From: Eretmocerus hayati
Taxonomy: Eukaryota; Arthropoda; Insecta; Hymenoptera; Aphelinidae
Length of the DNA stretch: 64,000 nt
NCBI GenBank assembly: GCA_029851415.1
Contig: CM056743.1
Location: 77,518,186 to 77,582,185 of the forward strand
Direction of reading: 5' to 3'
Shown: one piece after another, positions 46,851 to 58,189 of the stretch
Layout: each line of letters opens with the position of its first letter
How positions within the stretch are numbered: position 1 is the stretch's first letter
The notes under the pieces: model-generated
Told to the model about the DNA's origin: nothing
What the model saw: the letters and a program-made list of their open reading frames with translations, nothing else
Database searches by the model: none
Translations under genes and position numbers: made by a program

Positions 46851-48479
46851 TCTCCGGAGGAGGGGTTTATATTTAAGCCCACAAATTTTAGTGATGTAGT
46901 CCTTGCTATCAAACATTTCTCCTCACAGGCCCGTGGAGCGGATGGAATACTCCAAAGCGTGATCGCAAAAGCTCTTCCGGCCATTGGTGATCTTATTGTA
47001 CATATTTTCAACTCCTCTTTCGCTCATGGCATTTTTCCTGAGGCTTGGAAGCAAGCGCAGCTGATTGCACTAAAGAAGACTGCTGCTCCATCAACGGTCT
47101 CGGAATTCCGTCCTATAGCACTGCTGTGCTTTCTCTCCAAGGTTCTGGAAAAAATCGCACATGACCAAATCACGGAGTATTTAAAAATCGAGAAGATACT
47201 TCATCGCTTCCAGACTGGTTTTAGGCAACACCATAGCACCCAGACAGCTTTGTTGAAATTGACCGATGACATCAGAGTAGGTATAGACAGAAAGAAGATC
47301 ACTCTGCTCCCACTATTCGATTTAAGCAAAGCTTTTGACACCATCTCACCATCCAAGCTGTTGAGGAAGCTACGACATCTTGGCTTCTCAAGATCGGCGC
47401 TCCTGTGGATAAAATCATATTTACAGGGTCGCACCCAACAAATCACTTCTAAAGTAGGCAAATCTGATTGGCTCGAAACCAATTTGGGTGTTCCACAGGG
47501 GTCCGTCCTTGGGCCTCTCCTCTTCAGCTTGTATGTGGATGACCTGGCTGGCTTGCTAGACGGAAAGTCGGTACATCATCTATTTTATGCGGATGATCTC
47601 CAAATTTATCTCCAAATCGAGAAAAATATGATCAGGGAAGGTATTGCTCGGCTGGGCGAAATAGGACGACTAGTTGCCGAGTGGGCCAGAAGTTCCGGCC
47701 TGTGTCTCAACGCTGGCAAGACCAAGGCAATCTACTTCAGTTCGGAGAGAAATATCAAAGATCTGAAGAGAATGGACTTGCCAGGCGTTGAGATACAGGA
47801 AGGAAAGTTAATCCCGTTCAGTGATACGGTCGTGAGTCTCGGTGTTACACTTGACAGTGAATTGACATGGAAACCGCACATTGACCAAGTAACTAAGAAA
47901 GTCAACAGAGCCCTATACGGTCTGCGGTTTTTTAGGGCATGTATCACCAGACCTCTCCGAATTTGCCTAGTCGAGTCATTGGTTCAACCGCACCTAGATT
48001 ATTGCGCGGTCGTGTACCTCGACGCCACGGTCGAACAGCGGCAACGGGTACAGAGACTAAGCAATTCATGTGTGAGATATATTTTTGATCTTAGGAGAGA
48101 CGAGCACATCGCCCCGTTCAGGGAGCGCTTGGGTTGGTTACGTACTGATTCGCGGAGAATGTACCTCGCAGCTCTCTTGATGCATAAGATCATGCACTTA
48201 GGAGAACCTGGCTACCTAGCTGCGATATTTACCAGGTACCAATCCGAACGCCCCGCACGGGGTGATCTAGAAGAGCGGGTACTCAAAGTTCCCAACATGA
48301 GACTTGAATATGGAAGAAGATCTTTCCAGGTCCAATGTGCTCATTTGTGGAACTTTCTCCCTCCGGGCTTTCGGCAGCTTGGGGAGATATCATTATTTAA
48401 AGAGTCCTTAAAAGATTTCCTGTTAACACTATCCTCCCAGAGGATTGATGTGGAGAAAAAACACTATTTTAATTTGTAA
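46851..48479 (+). mobile_element. 5'-truncated CR1/Jockey-type non-LTR reverse transcriptase
   Basis: The frame is open from about 46851, before the GTG at 46959. Recognisable reverse-transcriptase motifs in order: ARGADGI, FRPIALLCFLSKVLEKI, GFRQHHSTQTALL, FDLSKAFDTISPSKLL with the first catalytic D, GVPQGSVLGPLLFSLYVDD, HLFYADDLQIY with the catalytic YADD, and LNAGKTKAI, followed by the LGVTLDSELTWKPHI thumb motif and a conserved C-terminal region. The endonuclease and any ORF1 are missing and the 5' end abuts a CT-rich tract, so it is a 5'-truncated but otherwise uninterrupted copy, hence fairly young. Clade assignment between CR1-like and Jockey-like is by eye. Confidence 0.85.
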
Positions 48480-48662
48480 ACTGTGATAGGCATGAGCCCG
48501 TTTCAATTGACGTCTTCTACTTCTATGCGTGGCTTTTTCGTTTCCGAACTGAGATTCCTGTGATATGACTGTGGGCCCATGTCTTTTTTATATGTCTTCC
48601 CAAACGGGAAAATGTTTTCTTTTCCTCAACTTTTTTTGTTAAGACTGATATACGTATATATA
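48480..48662 (+). other. 3' tail of the RT element and TA-rich junction
   Basis: No poly(A) tail is seen. The sequence ends in a TATATATA-like stretch that forms the target of the palindromic element. Confidence 0.4.
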
Positions 48663-50157
48663 CAGTATGTGTCGGAATAGGTGTACATACCGCAACTGGG
48701 GTATAGATGGGATTTTGTAATTTCGTTGGGAAATATCAAAATTTTTTGTAATAGCTCTCATTTTTTGTAACTTTTAATTGAAAATGCCTTTCAAATCATT
48801 ACATTTGTAATGCTTTGGAGGGGGTGCCAACTTCGCACGCGTGTTGATTTACCCTCAATCATTACATAACAAACAAGCGTCTGCTGTGTAATGATTAGAG
48901 TGAGGGCCATCGAGCTACGATCCTTATCGTTTTTCTGTAAAGGATAATGAAATTATTACTGTTTTGCGGTAATGGTGGTGATGAGAGTGATTGCAAGTGC
49001 GCTAGTGTTGATTCTCCTGTGGGCGTGCGGGCATTGGTTTAGCTGCGGATTAGGCTGCGGAGCAAATGATGCAGATCATCAACATTGAATGCCATCATCG
49101 AGGTCCACGTGTTGCAGACGGCCTCCCCTAGAAAAGAGCTTCTGCGTCCTGGCTGTGATTTGTACGACAGATTCTCTGTTGCGAAACAATTCTCAAAATT
49201 CATTCAGCACACGCGACTGATCACACCCGTGGCGTTTTTGTGCGGGCATCCGCTCAGTCATATACAAGTCCTGTGCCGTTTTCAGAAGTGCAATACTCGC
49301 GTGTGCTAATAAGAATATCTCTCGCGTGCGCTGAGCTTATTACTCGATTTTAGCGTACGCTGAAGTTGCCTTTCGCGTGCGCTACAATTCATGGTGTATA
49401 CTTCCAGGGAATTAGCGTACGCGAAAATTAAACTCTGCATAGTAGCGCACGCAGAATGCGACTTTAGCGTACGCTAAAATTGAGTAATAAGCTTAGCGCA
49501 CGCGAGAGATATTATTATTAGCACACGCGAGTATTGCACTTCTGAAAACGGCACAGGACTTCTGTATGACTGAGTGGATACCCGCACAAAAATGCCACGA
49601 GAGTGATCAGTCGCGTGTGCTGAATGAATTTTGAGAATTGTGTCGCAACAGAGCGTCTGTCGTAAAGATCACAGCAGGACGCAGAAGCTCTTTTTTAGGG
49701 GAGGCCGTCTGCAACACGTGGACGACGATGATGGCATCCAATGTTGATGATCTGCATCATTTGCTCCGCAGCTAAACCGATGCCCGCACGCCCACAAAAG
49801 AATCAACACTCGCGCACTTGCAATCACTCTCGTCACCACCATTACCGCCAAACAGTAATAATTTTATTATCCTTTACAGAAAAACGATAAGGATCGTAGC
49901 TTAACCTCGATGGCCCTCACTCTAATCATTACACAGCAGACGCTTGTTTGTTATGTAATGATTAAGGGTGAATCAACACGCGTGCGAAGTTGGTACCCCC
50001 TTCAAAGCATTACGAATGTAATGATTTGAAAGGCATTTTCAATTAAAAGTTACAAAAAATGAAAGCTATTACGAAAAATTTTGATATTTCCCAACGAAAT
50101 TACAAAATCCCATCTATACCCCAGTTGCGGTATGTACACCTATTACGACACATATTG
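48663..50157. mobile_element. 1.5-kb palindromic (fold-back) DNA transposon with TA target sites
   Basis: The two halves are inverted copies over about 720 bases each with a ~55-base centre near 49415. The ends read CAGTATGTGTCGGAATAGG (left) and CAATATGTGTCGTAATAGG (right, reversed), each flanked by TA inside TATATA tracts, typical of Tc1/mariner-group insertion. No transposase is encoded; small frames are mirrored in both arms. Arms differ by scattered substitutions and small indels. Confidence 0.85.
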
Positions 50158-50680
50158 TATATATATATGAAAACGTGACTTTCTCTTCTTTTTCTTTTCA
50201 TGACTCTTAGCATCTTACGATGCCTCGAGATGACTAGTCACTTTCTGTGATAACTCGAATAGCCTTAACCAAAACGACAAATTTTTACAAATTTAATGTA
50301 TTTATTATGTATAAGTGACATATGTTTCATATGCTACTTTTTTTTTGTATTTTTGCCCTTGGTCGAATAAAGGTTATCATTCCTTCATTCATTCTCTCAG
50401 ACACAAAACGAGGCAGCCCCCCTCCGAACCCACTCACGTCCTCATTGCACTCCCACTCACCCAGCCATGTCAATCCACCCATCCATGCCACCCACCGACT
50501 CATGCACATCCATACTCCCGCCCATGTACCCCCACCCACACGCTTGTGATCATACACACTACGCTTGCACACCCCTTTCATGCATCCAAACACCCGTACA
50601 CTCACACCCCCATATGCACACACACTCACACATAATCACGTAACACATGATGTACACCACTGCTCACCTCTTCATAAGTC
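50158..50680 (+). other. C/A-rich simple sequence, no gene
   Basis: 50410-50640 is strongly strand-biased, with repeated CACCCA, CCATGCA and ACACAC words. Open frames on both strands follow from this bias and are not taken as genes. Confidence 0.5.
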
Positions 50681-51627
50681 CACTGAGAGAAATAAAAAGC
50701 AGAAAGAGCCTGAGAGCCAAGCAGAATCTGCTTGACAAGTCAAGCAAATAGGTAGCTCCCGATGACAAGCTGACGCCCTGTCTAATCCATACGATAGCTG
50801 TGAAACGACTTGACAAAATGATCTGAAAATTTGCATGCACATACTTGAATAGTTCTGCTTCCATACTGTGAAAGATTTGTACCAAAAGACAGTTCCAGAA
50901 AAATTAGAAAAATCATAACATTTTGCATCGTTTTTGTGGGTTTCTCGCATGGCGAGAATCGCGCTCGATCCGCGAGCTTCAATTTTCGACATGCGAGAAA
51001 GTTTTTCAGTTTTCACCTACTATAAAACTCAAAGCGAGAAAGTTGTTCGGAATTGTCTAAATTATGTTAATCTTTAAGATTCAGATCGATTGATGCAATA
51101 GGAGGAAAGCTATGGACACTTTCCTGAGTATATTCGTCTAAGCGTCTCGAATTCAGACCTTGTAGCCGGCAAAGACCCGGGTACAAAAACGACTGTTACT
51201 TTTTTTCAATTGCTCTATTCGATTCAAATCCTGAAGATTAACATAATTTGGACAATTCCGCACAACTTTCTCGCTTTGAGTTTTATAGTAGGTGAAAACT
51301 GAAAAACTTTCTCGCATGTCGAAAATTGAAGCTCGCGGATCGAGCACGATTCTCGCCATGCGAGAAACCCACAAAAACGATGCAAAATGTTATGATTTTT
51401 CTAATTTTTCTGGAACTGTTTTTTGGTACGAATCTTCCACAGTATGGAAGCAGAACTATTCAAGTATGTGCATGCGAATTTTCAGATCATTTTGTCAAGT
51501 CGTTTCACAGCTATCGTATGGATTAGACAGGGCGTGAGCTCGTCATCGGGAGCTACCTATTTGCTTGACTTGTCAAGCAGATTCTGCTTGGCTCTCAGGC
51601 TCTTTCTGCTTTTTAATTCTCTCAGTG
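50681..51627. repeat. 0.95-kb inverted repeat, ~420-bp arms
   Basis: 50681-51105 and 51208-51627 are inverted copies: GAAAAACTTTCTCGCATGTC and GAACTATTCAAGTATGTGCA occur forward on the right and reversed on the left. The ~100-base spacer is unique. Arms contain smaller palindromes (AAGCAGAATCTGCTT, CTTGACAAGTCAAG). Frames of up to 114 codons appear in both arms as mirror images. Confidence 0.85.
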
Positions 51628-52448
51628 TCTCCACAGTCTCCCAGTCATCGTCAGATCCGAGCCCTGGAAGATCCGTACCCTGACAAGCAATCTCCGGGTA
51701 CGATGAGACTTTCAGCTCATCTTCGGGTAGTCCTCCTCGAGCTGGTTGCACTGGTGCATTTTGCGGAGCCATGGTATGTCCTTTCGAGGCGAGCTGTCGG
51801 ATGGTTGTGATTCTCTAGAGGGCTAGGTTCACCAGAATGCACAACCCCCACCAAGGACCAAGAGGGCTGCACGTGGTCCCCACGAGCAGCCCTCTTGGCC
51901 CTTGTAAACCCTAATGCCCCGAGTCATTCATAAAAGAAAAAAAGCTAACAAGAAACTACTCACCGTTCTTCATTACTCACCTTTAAGATCTATTCTAATA
52001 TGAAAACAGTACACTGTTCACAATGTCTCGTTATTGGAAACTTTGGCGAATGATGGTTCAGAAAGATTCGGATTGCGCTGTAAAGTACAAAAAAAAGAAC
52101 AAAAGATAGAACAAGAAAAACTACTGACCAATTCCTATAAGGGATCCCTAATTTACACCCTTGCGTGGGTGTATAGTAAGAAGTTTCCTTCTCACGGGAT
52201 CAGGGAAATACATTCGTGAGAAAAAAATACATATACCAAAAAAACAGCTGTATTTTGAGTATACATCGAGCAGTGGTCATTTTCACCAAGGTCGGGATGT
52301 AATTTTTGGTGCCGTAAAGTCATCACGGTATACAGCTCGGAACTGTGGAGGGCTGCAGAATCTTAGCGCGGGATGCGCGCCTTTGGTGCAGCATTTGCAG
52401 GGTAGTAAAAAAATAAAAAAAAGGTCCTTGTGTCCGCCAAAAGATCGT
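51628..52448 (+). other. No secure gene; strong hairpin at 51858
   Basis: A minus-strand ATG frame (51557-51772) begins MAPQNAPVQPARGG and resembles the disordered start of a retroelement or host protein but runs into the inverted-repeat arm. Nothing else is recognisable. Confidence 0.3.
51858..51898. repeat. 41-base near-perfect hairpin
   Basis: CCAAGAGGGCTGC pairs with GCAGCCCTCTTGG; after one A-A mismatch CGTGG pairs with CCACG, closing on a TCC loop. Confidence 0.85.
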
Positions 52449-52497
52449 TTGCTCTCGCTGCAAAGAATATATAATGTATTTATTGCAGCGAAAGCAA
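52449..52497. repeat. Hairpin, 15-bp stem
   Basis: TTGCTCTCGCTGCAA and TTGCAGCGAAAGCAA pair with one mismatch around a 19-base AT-rich loop. Confidence 0.7.
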
Positions 52498-53283
52498 GAG
52501 TCAAATTCTATGGCTAGACTATGCCGCAAGACATCAGCAAGCAGCCCCCAAGATTGCCGCTTAATACAAGGCCCTTTACTAACGCGATGCCAGGGGCTTA
52601 TGAGGAGTGGTTGATTGCTGCACTATTCATCGAAAGAGAGGGAAAAGAAAACAATACCCACCAATCTCTCCGTTGACGCTTCCCTCGGAATGATGGGTAT
52701 GCAGCTCGTACTGCATGCGGGGTTGCTGCGTCCTTTTTGTACACCTAATTTACCATCCGTAAACTAAGTGTACAAAGCCGAGTGCGCTTTTCACCATGAG
52801 AAGAAAGAACAGGTGTGCAACAGCTCAGGCACATGAAGAAAAGGTTGTAGTTGCAGCTAGGAGAGTTTCTGTAGAGCAGCTCTTTCTGGTCCAGAGAGCA
52901 GTGGTCGTGAACTCTCCGGGTCCAGAAAAAGGTGGTCTTGAACTCTCCACTTTTCAAAAAAGGTGGTCGTGAACTCTCCTAGCTTAACTACTTCGTTCAA
53001 ATCGTGCGATACTCGTCAGCTCACTCTTTTTTATATGTACATAGTTCTGTGGATGACATCTGAAATGTGTAGATACGAGGTGAGACATGATAAAAATTGA
53101 AAATATGTTTATATGAAAAATTTTAACTAAATTTTAAATTGAAACTATATGTTTATATGAAAATTTTTAGCCCCGATGAGGCCCATGTATTTTTGATGGG
53201 CGAAACATAGGCGTTTTGTGAAAAATGTGTCAAGTGCTTGATCAATCCACAAGAGAAGATTAATCATCCACCTGAAATACGTA
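52498..53283 (+). other. No gene recognised; short direct repeats at 52901-52980
   Basis: GTGGTCGTGAACTCTCC-like words occur three times at 52910, 52932 and 52962. Two ~60-base copies containing ATATGTTTATATGAAAA lie at 53101-53165. Confidence 0.45.
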
Positions 53284-54050
53284 GGATGATGTTTGAAGTG
53301 TTTTTCAAATTCCGCAAGTTCCAAAAGATATCTAGATTTCATGCTTTTGAAGGTCATGCCATCATGTGCGAATAATTATCTATGGCAGGAGACCCGAAAA
53401 CCTTCCAACGGCAATCATTTGACACCTGGTCTGAAGTATACGACGGATGGAACACTTGAAATGGTGTTTCTAGTGTTTTTTGAATCTCGCAAGTCCCAAA
53501 AAACACCTAGATTTTATGATTTCTGGGGTCATCCTACCATTTCGGAGTGTTTTCTGGACGAAAACGATCCGATAATATCCGAGCGGCGATTTTATGACAC
53601 CTGCTCGAGAGCATTTGGCGAATTGATCACGTGAGATGGTGTCCGTAGTTTTTTTCAAATCCCGCAAGTCCCAAAAGACAACGAGATTCCATGATTCTGG
53701 GGGTTACTCTACTTCTCGCCATTCATTTTCGGCGAAAAAATGTTCATGTAAAATTCCAGCCGCAATTTTCTCACTCCTGTTTCGAAGCATCCGATGAGTG
53801 AATCACTAGATGGTGTCTGAAGTGTTCTCTAACTCCCGCAAGTTCTAACAGATACCTAGGTTTCATGATTTCAGATGTCGCTCCACCATTTGCCATTATT
53901 TTCCCGCAAATAAATATTCTTAAAAATCCCAGCGGCAATTCTCCGACCTCTGCCTTGGAGCATTTGATAATTAGATCATGTGAGATAGTACCTGTCGTGT
54001 TTTCCGATCCCGCAAGTCGTTTAGCAATCCCAAGGTAGTCAGTTTTCTCT
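53284..54050 (+). repeat. Five tandem ~176-bp units
   Basis: Units start near 53284, 53462, 53636, 53811 and 53989. Each contains a GATGGTGT(C/T)TGAAGTGTTTT-like start, a CGCAAGTCCCAAAAGA block and ATTTCATGATTTC. Spacing is 174-178 bases; identity is moderate, so the array is old. Confidence 0.8.
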
Positions 54051-54507
54051 CAAAGGGGTTCAGGAAGCATGTTCATCAATGTAGGCCCGAGTTTCACCAT
54101 CTCTGGGCCCATGTAACCCATCACAAACGAGTCAATGGTTCAGGAAGGTGTTGGAGGGTAGTGTACACATTCCAATCACCATATAGGTCAGCTTGGACAA
54201 TGTCAAGCTGCCAAATACAGTCCGGGTGCCCAGGGAATTGGCGTATTCCCGTCTCGAATACAGTGCAATGTTCGGTGCCCTCGCCAGACTTCAGGACGGT
54301 TTAAATCGAATTCGTTGCAGTGCCAATTGGTGGAGGTTCAGGAAACGAAGAGAATATCTTTTGAATCACATCAATCGGTCAAAAATACGCGCGGATACGA
54401 TATATGGACAAAAATCGATGTTTCACCCCACTGTGGGACGCATCAACAGCACTTCGGCGGGTACAACCCATTCCGATCGCCCCGGTTTCTGCTGCAGCAT
54501 CGACCGC

Positions 54508-56815
54508 CGTCGCACAGTAGGGAGAAAAATTGCAAGTTGGCACAATTATGCTTCTCCACTAAACAGGCGATATCAAGACTCTGCGAGTGGTCAGATTGTA
54601 GGTTTTGTATGCAGAAGATGAATCCGTTTCCCTCTGGAGGGTCGCCCAGAACTCGTACGGTGGTGGTATCCATCAAAACGCGGAAATCAGCCAAAAAACA
54701 CAGTATTAGCGGTTCAACTTGAAGGGAAAGCAATTTGAGGCATTTTTTATGGCGATCAAAGTTGTTGCATTTTTCAAAACACATGCTTTGGTTGCCTGGA
54801 GTTTCCAAAAAACCACATTTTTGGTGTTTTTTTCATTTTTGGAGCCTTTTCTAGCGAAATTTTGAGATTCTAATTGCGACAATCGAAAGAGCACAAAATT
54901 TTACGTTGAAATATGTGGTTTGAAAATTTCAATTGAATTGATGTTATGCGCTACACAACAGTCAAACAGAGAGGTAGCCCGAAAATTGCACAGGACTGTT
55001 GAAAAACCCCCTGGAACTTTAAGGGAAAGCCATTTGAGGCTTACCCCGTAAGGATCAAAGTTGTTGCATTTCTCAAGACACATCCTTTAGTTGCCTGAGT
55101 TTTTCAAAAACCACATCTTTTTATGTATTTTTGGTTTTTGGGGCCTTTCCTGGAGGAAGTTTGGAAATCTGATCGCGGCAATCGAAAGAGCACAAAATTT
55201 GACGTCGAATTATGTGGTTTGGAGATTTCAAATGGATCGATGTTATGAGCTACACAACAGTCAAATAGAGAGGTAGCCCGGAAATTGCACCAGAGCGTCG
55301 AAAAAACCCCTGAAACTTGAAGGGAAAGCAATTTAAGGCATTTCTCATGGGGAAAAGAAATGTTCATCTTTTAAGAGACATGTTTCGAAAATCCGTCGCG
55401 GGAGTTATGACCGTTTGGGAAATATGAGTCGAGAAGTTATGGGTTCGGGGAGATTTGGCCCGGGGAGTTATGTCCACGCGGAAGAAATGTCTGGGGAGTT
55501 ATGTCCCGAGGAGTTATGGATGGGGAGTTATGAACCCCAATCCGAAAGGTTGCCTGGGTTTTTCAAAAAACCACATTCTTGGGGGTTGTTGTGACTTTTG
55601 GGGCCTTTCCAGGGAGAATTTGTCATTTTAAAATGTGACACTGGCATCTTCCGAGGAGCTCTTAGAAATTTCTCAGGATTTTTGAGCAAGAGTTAGCAGA
55701 CAAATTGTCAGTAACATACTGGTAAGATATTCAATGATCGCACGTTCGTAACAATACTCTGAATTTTGTAGCATTGTTGATCTCTTATCTAGCTCTAAGG
55801 TTCGATCTTTTGAGGACTGTCAACATGCATATTTTGGATTATGATTCTGATACACGATCTCTAGGATCTAGGACGCCACAAAAATCCCAAAACCTTGAAA
55901 AATTGAGCCGTGGGATAACCCAGTCAACCAGCGAATGTGTTTCAGAAAATGCAACAACTTCGTTCCTCATAGGAAATTCCTCTGATCGTTTTCCCTCCAA
56001 GTTCCAGGGGGGATTCCAACACTCCCTTGCAGTTTTCTGGCTACCTCTCTGTTTGACTGTTGTGTAGCTCATAGCATCAATTCATTCAAATTTCCAAACC
56101 ATATATTTCGACGTAAAATCTTGTGCTCTTCCGATTGCCGTGATCAGAATTCCACAATTTCCCCAGAAAAGGCCCCAAAAACCAAAAAAACATCGGAAAA
56201 TGTGGTTTTTTGAAAAACCCAGGCAACAAAAAAATGTGTCTTGAAGAAGGCAACAACTTTGTTCCTCACGGAGAATGCCTCAAATCGCTTCCCCTTTAAG
56301 TTCCAGGGGGTTTTCAACAGTCCTGTGCAGTTTTCGGGCTACCTCTCTGTCTGACTAATGTGTAGCGCATAGCATCAATCCATTTGAAATTTCTAAACCA
56401 CATTTTTCGACGTAAAATTTTGTGTTCTTTCGATCGCCGCGGTCAGAATCCCGAAATTCCGCCAGAAAAGGCCCCAAAAACCAAAAAACATAGAAAAATG
56501 TGGTTTTTTGAAAAACCCCGTCAACCAAAGAATGTGTTTTGAAGAATGCAACAACTTTGTTCTCCATAAAAAATTCCTTCAACTGCTTGCTCTCCAACTT
56601 AAACCGCTAATACTGTGTTTTTGGCTGATTTTCGCGTTTTGATGGATGCCACCACCGTACGAGTTCTGGGCGACCCTCCAGAGGGAAACGGATCCATCTT
56701 CTGCATAAAAAACCTACCATTTGACCACTTGCAGAGTCTCAATATTGCCTGTTTAGTGGGGAAGCATAATTGTGCCAACTTGCAATTTTCTCCCTCACTG
56801 TGCGTCGTCGGCGAT
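54508..56815. repeat. 2.3-kb inverted repeat whose arms hold ~300-bp tandem units
   Basis: The outer parts (54508-54720 and about 56600-56815) are inverted copies that both encode, in the same frame, a peptide with VLGDPPEGNG and IACLV.KHNCANLQF. Inside, units of 295-300 bp start at 54720, 55015 and 55315 in one orientation and are mirrored at 55990, 56285 and 56590; each carries AAGGGAAAGCAATTTGAGG and GTTGTTGCATTT blocks. The third left unit is interrupted at 55400-55530 by six GGGGAGTTATG-like words. No transposase is seen. Confidence 0.85.
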
Positions 56816-57309
56816 GTGCCGTGAGATAGCCACGCCGACTGCATCGAGTGGCGATTCACATTACTCCGTTTCTCGAGCCCATCTTCTGTATTATACTCAC
56901 ATTGATCTCACTCGCCGTGATTCATCGAAATTTTTCCAACCACGTCCCAGGCCCAAGAGAAGATAGCTGTTCTCGTTGAACTTAGAAGCAGAAGAACTCG
57001 CTCTCAACCTAGAAATTCCTCAAGAATGTAGTATCAACATTTTCTTCCTGTGCCAAGTACATCATTTGACTTCGCAATATGTGAATGACTATACTTCAAG
57101 GGATACTTCCGGTACAGGATAATTGAAGCTACATTGAGACCGAAGAAGTTCCAACTGTTGGTGCCTCGAGGTATGAGTAATCAAATGGAAGAGATTGCAG
57201 CCTTATTCAACAGTAGCAGACCCTTCCATATCCACGGGGGGATTTTTGAGCTCTGTTCAAGGATCCCCAGTGTCACAATGTATATTTAAGGAATGAGTAG
57301 TCAACATAC
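56816..57309 (+). other. Presumed intron of the Rab32-like gene, no feature seen
   Basis: Lies downstream of the Rab exon's donor on the minus strand. No following Rab exon was found here or further left in the window. Confidence 0.4.
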
Positions 57310-57635
57310 CTCATCAATGAGAAATTTGGCAGCCTCGTCAATATTGATGTTGTCTTTAGCAGATGTTTCGAACCACTGAATGAATTTCCACTCTCTACAA
57401 TACTCTTCCATCTTGTGAGGGAAATCGACGGAACCTTCTCTCGGCTGATCACATTTATTCCCCAGAAGGACACACGGTAAGGGAGACCCATCTGGTAGCT
57501 GAACTTTGGAGTCAAGATCTAATTTCCATCTCATCACAGCATCCAATGTTGTACTCCTTGTAACATCGAAAACAATGAATGCTCCAACAGCCTCTTTATA
57601 GTATACTCTCGTCATATTTCCAAAGCGTTCTTGAC
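57310..57635 (-). CDS. Rab32/lightoid-like small GTPase, single internal exon
   Basis: The exon is bounded by CACAG acceptor and GTATGT donor on the minus strand. It begins inside the G3 motif (the D.AGQ box: GQERFGNMTRVYYKEAVGA) and includes FDVTRSTTLDAVMRWKLDLD, the G4 motif NKCDQ and the G5 motif ETSAKDN, which bind guanine. The FGNMTRVYYKEA and DSKVQLPDGSPLPC stretches are characteristic of Rab32/Rab38 GTPases, which act in lysosome-related organelle (pigment granule) biogenesis. The P-loop exon should lie at higher coordinates and the C-terminal prenylated Cys at lower ones, but neither was found, so introns are long or the exon is an isolated duplicate. The frame is intact; phase is 1 at the acceptor. 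Confidence 0.88.
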
Positions 57636-58189
57636 CTGTGAATGTATGAGTTTGAATTATTACACGGTTTCTGAAGAGTTGTATCACCACTCACGGCGCG
57701 GTTTTTGGGGGGGAAGGGAACCTCCACGAAAATGATGGACAGTAGATACCTCTCACTATGGGCCGCCGCCGGCCCCCACCACCCCCACTCTTGCCGGCTA
57801 CTTGTCTGCTATAGTGTCGCATGAATTTCGGATTCTCTCTCTCTCTCTCTCTCGTGCGCACTCTCTCCCTCGTGGCTGCATATAGTACATATATGTGAAC
57901 TCTCACTGTGTAGGTCTACGTACATAGTAACGAAACGTTTACTCAGCTCATAGCTCTCTTATATTGAGTGTATACTCATAATACGTAAGAAATGATGTAT
58001 GAGACTGATTGTCTTACGAAAAGAATGAGATTTGAAGAATCATGATTTGAAATTGTAAAAGTTAGAATCAGTGAGTAGAAAATGGTAATTCTCAGATGGG
58101 ATGGGATTGAAATGATCAGATACGACCGAATTCGAACTGGAGATTTTTCTTTATTGTAACAGGGTGGTTTCAAATTATATATGCATATT
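57636..58189 (+). other. Non-coding, with (CT)n microsatellite
   Basis: A CT repeat lies at 57834-57853, next to a G-run/C-rich patch at 57700-57790. No exon of the Rab gene was found. This also contains the border of the right Polinton-like module; no terminal repeat was recognised. Confidence 0.4.

Noticed and set aside
50315..50635. Pro/His/Thr-rich 106-codon frame
   Set aside because: Low-complexity C/A-rich DNA with open frames on both strands and no start context or homology.
57691..57906. Gly/Arg-rich minus-strand frame next to the Rab exon
   Set aside because: Derived from the (CT)n repeat and a G-rich patch; it does not carry the Rab P-loop.
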